Assembly (NCBI GenBank): GCA_043816305.1
Contig: JBDRHZ010000005.1
Location: forward strand, 1-31,396
Length of the DNA stretch: 31,396 nucleotides
Origin: JAHIVN01 sp018816645
Lineage (GTDB): Bacteria; Patescibacteriota; Dojkabacteria; JAHIVN01
Reading direction: 5' to 3'
A model generated the notes under the pieces. It searched no databases and was not told the origin of the DNA. It was given only the letters and a program-made list of their open reading frames with translations. The position numbers and the translations under genes were made by a program. Positions 7,366 to 14,601 of this stretch are shown here, one piece after another. Position 1 is the first letter of the stretch; each line of letters opens with the position of its first letter.

Positions 7366-7639
7366 AGTTCCAACATTGTCCACTGTACTCTCTTAAGTTT
7401 TTCGATTTTAGAGTAAACCCCGTATAACTCGCTATGCTCGTATACGTGGCAAGCGGGACACATGTCCATCGAAGTTCTGAGCTGGCGAAGAACGTAGATG
7501 GATCGGAACTTTTATAATGCAGGTAGGGTAGGGGTAAAATGAAATGGAAGAAAGTTCCCTGTCTGCTCTATCTGTCGATAGACAGGTGACAGGCGGGCGA
7601 CTTTCCGCCAGAGGCGGATAAGTATCCACTATGCTCCAT
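7366..7639 (+). repeat. B element, copy 2
   Basis: Same plan as B1, with near-identical central block (CTATGCTCGTATACG, GAAGTTCTGAGCTGGCGAAG). It also carries a GC-rich palindromic insertion in the 3' motif, here containing TATCTGTCGATAGACAGG. It ends CTCCAT at 7634-7639 and is directly followed by A2. Confidence 0.85.
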
Positions 7640-7785
7640 AAGGGCTTTGATACCAACGAAGTTGGTGGCAAAGTCCTTTATAGTTGATAGGGAAGAGAAC
7701 CCTCTGCCAGAGGTAGATAAAGGGTACGCTCAATGAGAACTTACCCGAATTAGTCCACCGAAGGCGGGATTCCCACCGTCTCTAT
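7640..7785 (+). repeat. A element, copy 2
   Basis: Begins AAGGGCTTTGATACCAACG, forming the same hairpin as the post-ssrA terminator, contains GAGAACCCTCTGCCAGAGG, and ends at 7768-7785 with the tmRNA 3' motif carrying one change (CTCTAT for CTCCAT). No tmRNA body precedes it; B2 does. Shorter than A1 and A3 in the middle. Confidence 0.85.
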
Positions 7786-7860
7786 TTTTCCCTTGTACAA
7801 AAGTATGAAAAAAATCTGTTTGGACAATAATCTGACTCGAAAATCTTTCTTATTTCCTGA

Positions 7861-7866
7861 TATAAT
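7861..7866 (+). promoter_or_regulatory. Extended -10 promoter of the 7891 gene
   Basis: TGA-TATAAT. The same TGATATAAT string occurs before the genes starting at 9623 (minus) and 10190 (plus), so each of these modules carries a promoter next to its gene. Confidence 0.55.
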
Positions 7867-7890
7867 TGTATTGTACTAGTAAGCTACTAT

Positions 7891-8736
7891 ATGGAAGGTG
7901 AAGTGTTAAATAAAATACTCTTAAAAGAAAGAGTCCGATTAGAAGGAGACCTTATTTCTCCTAGTCCTGACTTTGATATTAAAACGGACAGGGATAGGGT
8001 AGTTTCAATAAGAACTGGAGGTGAAAATATTTTACAGAGATTACTTCCCGAGGGATGGACTTTAGTAGCATTACCAGCTTATGCAGGTCCGAGCTCCTCT
8101 CAGGTTAACATTCTCTTAAGAACTGTAGAATTCCAAATTTCTTTTCTGAACACTCAATTCTTATCTCCAAGAATAATACTAGCTCATGAAATGGGACATG
8201 TAAATGACCCACTTTTGAGAGAGCGGGCGGCAGAAGTTGTTAGATTATTTGTTTCAATAAATCCAGCGGGGATTGATGAATTGGCAGACTCTTCATTTGA
8301 TACTATGTGGCTTTATGCTGATGAAATAAGAGCATCTAGCCTTTCAAGGGAAGCAATTGCCGATATACTATTCGAAATGTTTAGTACTAAAATCCAGATT
8401 GAACTAGAAGGGATGAGAAGAGGCGAACAGTTCTGTGATGTTCTGAATATACCTATCAATATTTATAAGGAATTTAGTACTAGAAAACTTGTAGCAGATT
8501 ATTTCTATGGTGACCTTTTAATAATAGTGGAAATTTTAAGAGGGGAAGACTTGAAGGGGGACGTCGCTCCACAAAAAACTTTTCAAATACTATCTCCTGA
8601 GTTAGACGGTTCGGCTCTTGAGGTAAGTTGGGAATGGTTACTTGCTAATGAACATAAGCTAGTTGAAGTTAGAGACACTCTCCGAGAGGAAATAAAAAGT
8701 ATTGAGAATCGAGTTATTCAAGCTCAAGGTAAGTAA
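7891..8736 (+). CDS. HExxH metalloprotease-like protein
   Basis: A probable soluble zinc metallopeptidase of 281 residues. The motif HEMGH (99-103) sits in a hydrophobic helix context (RIILAHEMGHVND), and REAIAD (154-159) about 50 residues later could supply the third ligand as in gluzincin-type enzymes. No signal peptide or membrane segment is visible. The rest is helical and not recognised. It lies alone between A2 and B3, with an extended -10 box about 25 nt upstream and no Shine-Dalgarno. Substrate unknown. A cassette-borne protease could act in stress response, defence or toxin-antitoxin control, but nothing here decides this. Confidence 0.7.
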   Translation: MEGEVLNKILLKERVRLEGDLISPSPDFDIKTDRDRVVSIRTGGENILQRLLPEGWTLVALPAYAGPSSSQVNILLRTVEFQISFLNTQFLSPRIILAHEMGHVNDPLLRERAAEVVRLFVSINPAGIDELADSSFDTMWLYADEIRASSLSREAIADILFEMFSTKIQIELEGMRRGEQFCDVLNIPINIYKEFSTRKLVADYFYGDLLIIVEILRGEDLKGDVAPQKTFQILSPELDGSALEVSWEWLLANEHKLVEVRDTLREEIKSIENRVIQAQGK

Positions 8737-8742
8737 ATCCAT

Positions 8743-8880
8743 AGTTCCAACTTTGTCCACTATACTCTCTTAAGGTTTCTGATTTTAGAGTACATGGGAT
8801 ATCGGAACTTCTAAAACTCAAGTAGGATAGGGGAAAAGTGAAATTTCATAAAAGTTCCGACTTTGTTAACTATACTCCAT
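8743..8880 (+). repeat. B element, copy 3 (minimal form)
   Basis: The shortest copy. It lacks both the central CCCCGTATA block and the GC-rich insertion, so the two ends of the element are seen as direct repeats: AGTTCCAACTTTGTCC+ACTATACTC at 8743-8767 and AGTTCCGACTTTGTTA+ACTATACTC at 8853-8877. TACTCT/AGAGTA and AGTTCC/GGAACT form internal inverted repeats. Ends CTCCAT at 8875-8880. Confidence 0.8.
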
Positions 8881-8882
8881 TT

Positions 8883-9623
8883 TCATATACAAACTTCAAG
8901 AGCTCCCTGGGTAGCTAATAAAGCGGTTTTTATTGTTCTCATATCTGGAGGACGAAGTGTCTCAAGTTCCATATATACTCTTTCAACAAAAGCAGCAGGG
9001 CATGGAGCTTGCTTCATGAGTAACATCATGGTTTGCCAGAATCTCTCTGCTCTTTTGTTTGAGTTTAGTACAGTTCTTCCCTCGATTATTTCACCTCTAT
9101 TCTTTCTCCAAGATAAGAAATGTTGATAGAAATAGTGGTAAAATGTATTCCAGTAGTATGCTTCTTCTGAAAGTGGCATTCTTACCATAAGCCCATATCT
9201 TATCTCCCTTGCTATTGCAGTATTGCCACCAATGAATTGGTCTGGGGTCAAAAGCAAGGCTGCAACTCTATGTATTAAAGTATCAGTCTTTGCAGGATAT
9301 GCTCCTCCATTAAAATTCATATTTCCGTATGTTTTCCCAGCATTTGTGTTGAATATATCAGCATCTGTCTGAGTCCAGGTTAACACTTGAATATCGAAGT
9401 CAGAGTTAGGACCGACTATGGAATAAAGGCTTCCTCCAGGTAATCCAAGGATTCCTCTATCTGCTAAGCCTAGGTGTGCCAAATATTGGTTGAATTGACT
9501 TACTGCTTCCAGACGAGCTTGTTCAGTTATAGGAGTCAAAAGGCTATGTCCCCAAAACCTTTGAATGAAAGACCTATATTGGGCAATGCAGATTGAAGTT
9601 TCCTGAGCCTCTGTTTCTTGCAT
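8883..9623 (-). CDS. Nucleotidyltransferase-fold protein
   Basis: A pol-beta-type nucleotidyltransferase is suggested by LPGGSLYSIVGPNSDFDIQV (61-80), which fits the family pattern hG[GS]x(9-13)Dh[DE]h with D75 and D77 as metal ligands. The remaining 246-residue protein is helical with many aromatic residues (EAYYWNTFYHYFYQHF) and is not recognised. Such folds include tRNA-modifying, antibiotic-modifying and toxin enzymes; which applies is open. The stop codon lies 3 bp inside the module after the B3 junction, so the gene fills its module to the edge. A TGATATAAT box (9646-9654, minus) lies about 25 nt before the ATG. Confidence 0.65.
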   Translation of the reverse strand: MQETEAQETSICIAQYRSFIQRFWGHSLLTPITEQARLEAVSQFNQYLAHLGLADRGILGLPGGSLYSIVGPNSDFDIQVLTWTQTDADIFNTNAGKTYGNMNFNGGAYPAKTDTLIHRVAALLLTPDQFIGGNTAIAREIRYGLMVRMPLSEEAYYWNTFYHYFYQHFLSWRKNRGEIIEGRTVLNSNKRAERFWQTMMLLMKQAPCPAAFVERVYMELETLRPPDMRTIKTALLATQGALEVCI

Positions 9624-9673
9624 AGAATTCTTAAGTTGTGACGGAATTATATCATAATTACAAGGGTTTATTC

Positions 9674-9889
9674 AGTTCCAGCTTTGTCCACTATACCCTC
9701 TTACATTTTTCGATTTTAGAGTAAACCCCGTACAACTCGCTATGCTCGTATACGTGGCAAGCGGGACACATGTCCATCGAAGTTCTGAGCTGGCGAAGAA
9801 CGTAGATGGATCGGAACTTTTATAATGCAGGTAGGACAAGGGAAAAGTTAAATTTGAAGAAATTTCCCACTTTGTCCATTATACTCCAT
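9674..9889 (+). repeat. B element, copy 4
   Basis: Has the central CCCCGTACA/TATACG and TCCATC/GATGGA blocks but not the GC-rich insertion. The 3' motif is intact (TTTCCCACTTTGTCCATT, then ATACTCCAT). CTCCAT is at 9884-9889, directly followed by A3. Confidence 0.85.
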
Positions 9890-10063
9890 AAGGACTTTGA
9901 TACCAACGTAGTTGGTGGCAAAGTCCTTTATGATAACTGGGAGAGAACCCTCTGCCAGAGGTAGATAAAGGGTACGCTCAATGAGGGGTTAGCGATCCCG
10001 AGCTTGTCGAGGGAGAGCTTACCCGAATTAGTCCACCGAAGGCGGGATTCCCACCGTCTCTAT
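9890..10063 (+). repeat. A element, copy 3
   Basis: Begins with the post-ssrA hairpin (one change, CGTAGTTGG), contains the CCCTCTGCCAGAGG hairpin, a TCCCGAGCTTGTCGAGGGA palindromic block that differs from A1 at the same place, and ends at 10046-10063 with the tmRNA 3' motif (CTCTAT variant, as in A2). Confidence 0.85.
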
Positions 10064-10141
10064 TTTTACTTTTCCAAAGTGTAAAAGAACAATGCTTGAA
10101 CAGCCACTCTCCAAATTTACTCGTATTTAACACCAATTTCT

Positions 10142-10150
10142 TGATATAAT
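10142..10150 (+). promoter_or_regulatory. Extended -10 promoter of the def-methyltransferase pair
   Basis: TGA-TATAAT about 40 nt before the ATG at 10190. No clear -35. Confidence 0.5.
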
Positions 10151-10189
10151 GCTTACTATCATACTTTGATTTCTTGATATCAAATTAAG

Positions 10190-10717
10190 ATGAAAAGGAA
10201 AATTGCGAAAATGGGGGATCAATTACTCAATAAGAAGACTAGGAATGTGACGGATGTCAATGATAAGGAAGTGAAGAAGGTTATAACTGATTTACAGGAC
10301 ACATTTAATTCCAGTAATCAATTTACTGTAGGAATTTCGGCCCCGCAAATAGGCTATGATATGGCAATTTGCTTATGTAAGGACATTGAAGCAGAAAAAT
10401 TGTATCTATTGATAAATCCTAAAATACTTAGTAGATCGGAAGAACAAGAGTCTCATATTGAAGGATGTAAGAGTGTAGGGAAAGGAGAAGATGGATTAGA
10501 GACAGTATTGGGTCATGTAGAAAGGGCTAAAGAGATTGTTGTTCAATATACTGATCGAGCAGGAGAAGTTAAAACTATGAAAGCTAACGGTTTTTTTGCA
10601 GCGGTTCTTCAGCACGAAGTTGATCATTTAAACGGAAGATTGTTTGTTTATTACATAGACGATCCAGCAAAGCTAGTGAAGCGAGGGGAATACTTAGAAA
10701 AGGATATAATAATCTAA
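10190..10717 (+). CDS. def: Peptide deformylase
   Basis: Metalloenzyme that removes the formyl group from the N-terminal methionine of nascent proteins. All three family motifs are recognisable: motif I TVGISAPQIG (46-55, usual GxGLAAPQ, Q53), motif II EGCKS (91-95, metal ligand C93) and motif III QHEVDH (141-146, H142, E143, H146). The 175-residue length is normal. The sequence is divergent in motif I and at the C terminus. Its position inside the repeat-bounded array, rather than beside fmt or other translation genes, suggests an accessory or second copy. It is followed after 2 nt by a methyltransferase gene, so the two form an operon. Confidence 0.88.
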   Translation: MKRKIAKMGDQLLNKKTRNVTDVNDKEVKKVITDLQDTFNSSNQFTVGISAPQIGYDMAICLCKDIEAEKLYLLINPKILSRSEEQESHIEGCKSVGKGEDGLETVLGHVERAKEIVVQYTDRAGEVKTMKANGFFAAVLQHEVDHLNGRLFVYYIDDPAKLVKRGEYLEKDIII

Positions 10718-10719
10718 AT

Positions 10720-11325
10720 ATGAACTTAATAGATAAAGATAAAAACAAAATTAGAGGAACGTATAAAAAAAAGATAGATGAGTATGGGATATACAAGGCA
10801 CAGGCAGTATTTTGGAAAGATGAAATATCTCAGTATGCAAGATATAAGGTCCTAGCCGATATCGGAGACTTGGATAATTGCTCGGTACTTGATGTCGGTT
10901 GCGGATTAGGTGACCTTTCTTTTTATTTAAGAAATAGATTCAAAAATATCAAGTACGAAGGTTTTGATATTGTTCCAGAAATGGTAGAGAATGCAAAGAA
11001 AAAGTATCCAGACGAAAAGTTCAATCTCTCTGACATAGATGACTATAGAAAGGGTTCTTTTGATTATGTCTTTGCTGCAGGTGTTTTCACACATAAAATT
11101 GAAGATTTTAAGAAGAAATATCTGCATGTAATTCGCAAAATGTATGAAGTCTCAAAGAAGGGGAGCGCTTTTAACATGCTTAGGAGTGGAGGACATATCG
11201 ATAATGAACTTTACATTGTGTATAATCCATATGAGATAGAAACAATGTGTAAGGAATTCTGTTCGAAAGTTGAGTTAATGTTAGACTATCTTCCTCAAGA
11301 CTTTACTGTATACCTTAGACATTAG
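10720..11325 (+). CDS. Class I SAM-dependent methyltransferase
   Basis: Rossmann-fold methyltransferase of 201 residues. Motif I is VLDVGCGLGDLS (56-67), the acidic end of strand 2 is in YEGFDIVPEMVENAKKKYP, and strand 4 is FDYVFAAGVFTH. The N-terminal helix TYKKKIDEYGIYKAQAVFWKD may form a substrate cap. Substrate unknown. The start codon follows the def stop after 2 nt, indicating co-translation. The pair is the only two-gene module in the array. Starts without its own Shine-Dalgarno. Confidence 0.85.
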   Translation: MNLIDKDKNKIRGTYKKKIDEYGIYKAQAVFWKDEISQYARYKVLADIGDLDNCSVLDVGCGLGDLSFYLRNRFKNIKYEGFDIVPEMVENAKKKYPDEKFNLSDIDDYRKGSFDYVFAAGVFTHKIEDFKKKYLHVIRKMYEVSKKGSAFNMLRSGGHIDNELYIVYNPYEIETMCKEFCSKVELMLDYLPQDFTVYLRH

Positions 11326-11347
11326 TTGATAATAGGGGCCAAACTTT

Positions 11348-11598
11348 GGTTCCCACTTTGTCCACTATACTCTCTTAACTTTTTCAATTTTAGAGTAGAC
11401 CCAGTATAATTCTGCTTCGCCTGTCTATCGACAGATAGAACGAGCTCAGCATCGTATACGGGGCAAGCATCAGAACTTCTAAAATGTAGGCAGGGTAGGG
11501 GAATAGTTGAATTTAAGAAAATTTCCTCGCCTGCTACGCTATGCGTAGTATTGCAGGCAGGTTACTTTCCGCCTGAGGCGGACAGGAATATACTTTAT
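11348..11598 (+). repeat. B element, copy 5 (diverged)
   Basis: Begins GGTTCCCACTTTGTCC+ACTATACTC. The central block is altered by a CTGTCTATCGACAGATAG palindrome, and the 3' motif holds a GC-rich insertion (GCAGGCAGG, GGCGGACAGG) as in B1 and B2. The terminal junction has decayed to CTTTAT (11593-11598), unlike the CTCCAT of the other four. Confidence 0.75.
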
Positions 11599-11652
11599 TT
11601 TTTCCTTAAATAGAATCGTTTAAGCGCTTATTACTAGAAGAATCTCGGTAAA

Positions 11653-12345
11653 TTAGGTAAAAGAAGCAAAAATCTTATCTACCGTTTTCTGAACTTCTGC
11701 GGATTCACCTTCTTGATAAATAACAAGTATCCCATTTGAAAGAAACTCAACAATATCTCCTTCCCAAGTTGCAGTAGGCGTTGCTTTCCATTTACTTGTT
11801 GAGGCTTTAACTGTCATAACACCTACCTTGATATCTCTTGTTCCAATTTTATTAGTGAAATCTCCATTTGAGAAACACCAAGGGCCCTCAGGCTCTCTGC
11901 AAATATCCATAGCAATTACAACCGATTCATTTAGAGTATCTTGTAAATATATACCACAAGATGCCTCTGATTCTGTTAACATCTTTCCCTTATATATTTC
12001 TGGAGCCGATGTCAACACTTCCCATGTATCAGGATATTTAAAGATATTATTACATTGAGGAGATTCAAAGGTTTTCCAGCTCTCGTAAGGATCAGATGTC
12101 TCTGATGAGGTAGTTGTCGAACTGGCTGTTTCGCTTGACTCGGTAGTTGATGATACTGCTGCGGTAGAGCTTGAGGTGGTAACTGAACCCTTCCCATTTT
12201 TTCCGGCAGCTTTTCCTAGCTGATAACTTGCTATTCCAACAAGTACTGCAAAAGCCAAAACCAGAACTGCTGCAATAGCGATTGCTAAAGTACTCTGTTT
12301 TTCTTGAGGAACTTGAACACCCTGAGCCTGATTCTGATCTTCCAT
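11653..12345 (-). CDS. Membrane-anchored hypothetical protein with Ser/Thr-rich linker
   Basis: 230 residues from ATG 12345. The open frame extends 75 codons further, but the promoter at 12377-12405 lies inside that extension, so 12345 is the better start. Layout: polar N terminus (MEDQNQAQGVQVPQEKQS), one transmembrane helix (TLAIAIAAVLVLAFAVLVGI), SYQLGKAAGKNG, a Ser/Thr linker, then an extracytoplasmic domain with cysteines (PQCNN, ASCGIY, MDICREPEGPWC). The architecture matches the 6580-7302 gene. The outer domain resembles small bacterial domains that start with a short tryptophan/tyrosine-rich segment (YESWKTFES, KYPDTWEV), but I cannot assign a family. It closes the array; no B element follows. 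Confidence 0.8.
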   Translation of the reverse strand: MEDQNQAQGVQVPQEKQSTLAIAIAAVLVLAFAVLVGIASYQLGKAAGKNGKGSVTTSSSTAAVSSTTESSETASSTTTSSETSDPYESWKTFESPQCNNIFKYPDTWEVLTSAPEIYKGKMLTESEASCGIYLQDTLNESVVIAMDICREPEGPWCFSNGDFTNKIGTRDIKVGVMTVKASTSKWKATPTATWEGDIVEFLSNGILVIYQEGESAEVQKTVDKIFASFT

Positions 12346-12681
12346 TACAAAAAAGTAAAAATTAAATTCTGTGAATAATATAACATAGAATTTAGAAAAA
12401 GGTAACACAATATTGGTAATAGAGACATTATCTGAGGCTGTTACGGGCTGGCGAGAGAGATGTGTTAAGTTGAGTTTATATGCAATATCCGGAATGTTCT
12501 TTTCAAACCTCGGCATGTAAAATATATTTGCAGGTAATTTAGCGATCGATCTGAGAGACTTGGTTAACAATAATTTAACAATTGTTGGCCTTCAAACTCT
12601 ACCGCAGCCGATTTTTTCCATTCTCACTTAAGTTGAAATATAATGCTTTGCAGCAAGTTAAGCTCACGTGAAATATAAATC
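12346..12681. other. Intergenic region with two divergent promoters
   Basis: On the minus strand, TTACCT (12400-12405), 17 bp, TATATT (12377-12382) for the membrane-anchored gene. On the plus strand TATAAT (12639-12644) for the CYTH gene with a poor -35. Between them lies the palindrome AACAATTGTT (about 12577-12586). No A or B element is recognisable, so the array ends in this interval. Confidence 0.6.
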
Positions 12682-13353
12682 ATGAAAAGAGAGGTCGAAG
12701 TCGAACTCAAATACAATGTTCTTGATCCGATTGTTATAAATAAGCTGGACATCCAAGTAGTCGGAAAGAGAAGAGTTGTTGACGTTTATTATGACACGAC
12801 CAAGGGAGAGCTCTTTAAAAGAGGCATCTTTATCAGAAATAGGAATGCTAATAAATTAGACTTTAAGTTCAATTTCGAAGATATTGCCGGGAAAAGCTTC
12901 AAAAATGATCATACGCATTGCGATGAGTACAGTTTCGACCTGCCTTTATCGGCTGAAGATAAGGAAAGATTTCATAAAGTGTGCAGCATATTAGACATTG
13001 ATGCTCCAGGAAACTTGAGTTTAAGTGAATTTCTCAAAGCCAACGGATATGTAGAGTTGGTAGTGGTTGATAAAGAGAGAACTGTTGCCAAGAAAAATGG
13101 ATTTGATATTTCTATCGATGAAGTAGAGGATCTGGGGGTCTTTCTGGAAGTAGAAAGACTCTTGGAAATAGAGGCCGGGGAGGATAATTATGAGGTCATG
13201 CTCGATGATTTGAAGCAAAAGATAGATACTTTTGTGCAAAGCTTAGGGCTAAATGTTGAGCAGAATATGACTGGCTACTGCGAACTGATCCTGCTCAAAA
13301 CAAATTTTGAGCTTTACAAGCAGGGAAAGTATGTTTTAGAAGAAGATATATAG
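12682..13353 (+). CDS. CYTH domain protein
   Basis: CYTH proteins bind triphosphorylated substrates in a beta tunnel and include class IV adenylate cyclases, thiamine triphosphatases and inorganic triphosphatases. The N-terminal ExExK signature is present (REVEVELKY), followed by family-typical strands: VVDVYYDTTKGELFKRGIFIR, KLDFKFNF, ELVVVDKERTVAKK, FDISIDEVEDLGVFLEVE (E-x-E late in the fold). The 223-residue length fits. No partner domain (CHAD) is present. The specific substrate cannot be read from the sequence. No Shine-Dalgarno before the ATG; a TATAAT lies about 40 nt upstream. Confidence 0.85.
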   Translation: MKREVEVELKYNVLDPIVINKLDIQVVGKRRVVDVYYDTTKGELFKRGIFIRNRNANKLDFKFNFEDIAGKSFKNDHTHCDEYSFDLPLSAEDKERFHKVCSILDIDAPGNLSLSEFLKANGYVELVVVDKERTVAKKNGFDISIDEVEDLGVFLEVERLLEIEAGEDNYEVMLDDLKQKIDTFVQSLGLNVEQNMTGYCELILLKTNFELYKQGKYVLEEDI

Positions 13354-13382
13354 TTGAAATATATTCCTCTTTCTGGTAAAAT
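13354..13382 (+). promoter_or_regulatory. Promoter of the 13433 gene
   Basis: TTGAAA (13354-13359), 17 bp, TAAAAT (13377-13382) with an upstream TGG (extended -10). It starts directly after the CYTH stop codon and predicts a start near 13389. Confidence 0.7.
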
Positions 13383-13432
13383 TGTTTTTTCGAGCTGTCA
13401 AACTGCCACTGTTAAATTCTTTCAGTTTTATT

Positions 13433-13726
13433 ATGAGTCCAGAAGACGGTGGGGGGAAACCTGTTCCTTTAGAGGTTGGTCTTTCGGGGACACTTGAGCT
13501 GAAAGCTGGAGAAGTTTCTATTCAGGCTAATCTAGTTTTTCGAACAGGAGCAGGAGATAGGCTGATGAGCGAAAGAACATTGGAATTGTTCGGTGGAGAA
13601 GCACTAAGAGTATTTGAATTCCGATATGAGGGAACCCATCCAGGTTGGTATTTTCAAATGGATTCAAGGCGCTTGCGTGTGCCTTTTTCTGAGAGTACGA
13701 AAATACTAGGGTTGGTACCCGTGTGA
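13433..13726 (+). CDS. Hypothetical small beta-rich protein
   Basis: Not recognised. ATG 13433 is preferred over TTG 13382 because the latter lies in the -10 box. The resulting 97 residues (MSPEDGGGKPVPLEVGLSG...) alternate hydrophobic and polar residues and end in short strands (WYFQMDSRRLRVPFSES). No signal peptide, membrane helix or cysteine. The stop codon lies inside a hairpin shared with the convergent TrmB gene. Confidence 0.6.
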   Translation: MSPEDGGGKPVPLEVGLSGTLELKAGEVSIQANLVFRTGAGDRLMSERTLELFGGEALRVFEFRYEGTHPGWYFQMDSRRLRVPFSESTKILGLVPV

Positions 13727-13737
13727 ACCTTAGTATT
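13702..13737. terminator. Bidirectional hairpin between convergent genes
   Basis: AATACTAGGGTT (13702-13713) pairs with AACCTTAGTATT (13726-13737), 12 bp with one G-T. It includes the stop of the plus gene and abuts the stop of the minus TrmB gene. T runs are short on both sides. Confidence 0.55.
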
Positions 13738-14560
13738 ATTTATCTGATGATGCCCTTGCGCCTCCCCGCATATCTAGTTTCTTCATCTTTTGAGCATCGC
13801 TCCACACATAGTCAAAAAAGTTCTTCATCATAAGAGCTAGATTGGGATTGTATATCTCAACACAAAACGGTACATTTTTTTCGATTTGGTACATTGTCAC
13901 GGTGTCGTTGTAAATTAGGATTTCAGTTGAAAGCGGAAGCTTTCTGGGATCAATATATTTTACTTCCCAAATGTCTACAAATTCTGAGATGTTCGTCCAG
14001 GGATTTATCTTCCGTGAATTTGTCAGTTGGAGTGATGATTTGAGTCCACGTCTGACAAACTCGCGCCTTACGGCTTCTGAAAAGTCAAAATCCAGAAATG
14101 CCGACATATCATGAGCCATTTCGAACACACGCAGGGCATCTTTTGCACGGGTGCTGTTCCAGGTAACGGTCTTCAACCCCTCAATGCCTGTATAATTCAT
14201 GATCTGAGAATCGTTTGACTTTGCCAGTTCTATAGAAGCTAGCTGTTCAAAAACAGTAGGCAGAGAGCTTTCTATCATCTCGAGCTCACTGCGTTTCTGA
14301 TTTACAAGCAATTCTAGCTGTTTGTGAGAATTGGCGACAAACCTTCGAGCATTCTTCTTCCCCGAGATGCTTACCAGTCCAAGTTCATTTAATCTGTCTA
14401 GGATTGCATACACTTTTGTACGGGATATGTTCAGCTCTTTACTTAATCTCAGAGCAGACAGCTCTTTTGCTTTGAGCAGAACGATATAAACTCCCGCTTC
14501 GTCAGATGAAAGACCGAAGGGTTTTAGAAGCGATGCAATTCTGTCTTTGGATGTAGACAT
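13736..14560 (-). CDS. TrmB family transcriptional regulator (copy 1)
   Basis: Predicted DNA-binding regulator, 274 residues. The N-terminal winged helix (about 8-75) begins LLKPFGLSSDEAGVYIVLLK and contains the recognition-helix region LNISRTKVYAILDRLNELGLV. A coiled linker follows, then a C-terminal domain starting YTGIEGLKTVTWNSTRAK and ending with the signature IYNDTVTMYQ...FCVEIYNPN, which recurs in all six TrmB copies of this window. It is divergent from the APH-like gene; their promoters overlap around a shared TTGCAA. Most similar by eye to the copy at 17008. The ligand is unknown. Confidence 0.88.
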   Translation of the reverse strand: MSTSKDRIASLLKPFGLSSDEAGVYIVLLKAKELSALRLSKELNISRTKVYAILDRLNELGLVSISGKKNARRFVANSHKQLELLVNQKRSELEMIESSLPTVFEQLASIELAKSNDSQIMNYTGIEGLKTVTWNSTRAKDALRVFEMAHDMSAFLDFDFSEAVRREFVRRGLKSSLQLTNSRKINPWTNISEFVDIWEVKYIDPRKLPLSTEILIYNDTVTMYQIEKNVPFCVEIYNPNLALMMKNFFDYVWSDAQKMKKLDMRGGARASSDK

Positions 14561-14601
14561 GATTTTGACTAACTTACAGTTAATTATGTATTATACAGAC
14601 A

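Noticed and set aside
5475..10063. tRNA or second tmRNA genes at the ends of the A elements
   Set aside because: Only the T-arm 3' side and acceptor 3' strand are copied; no 5' acceptor partner or anticodon arm is present.
6201..11598. CRISPR array
   Set aside because: The repeats are long, few, internally variable and separated by genes, not by short unique spacers.
11653..12570. 305-residue version of the last array gene
   Set aside because: The extra 75 codons contain the promoter at 12377-12405 and do not look like protein; start 12345 matches the paralogue.
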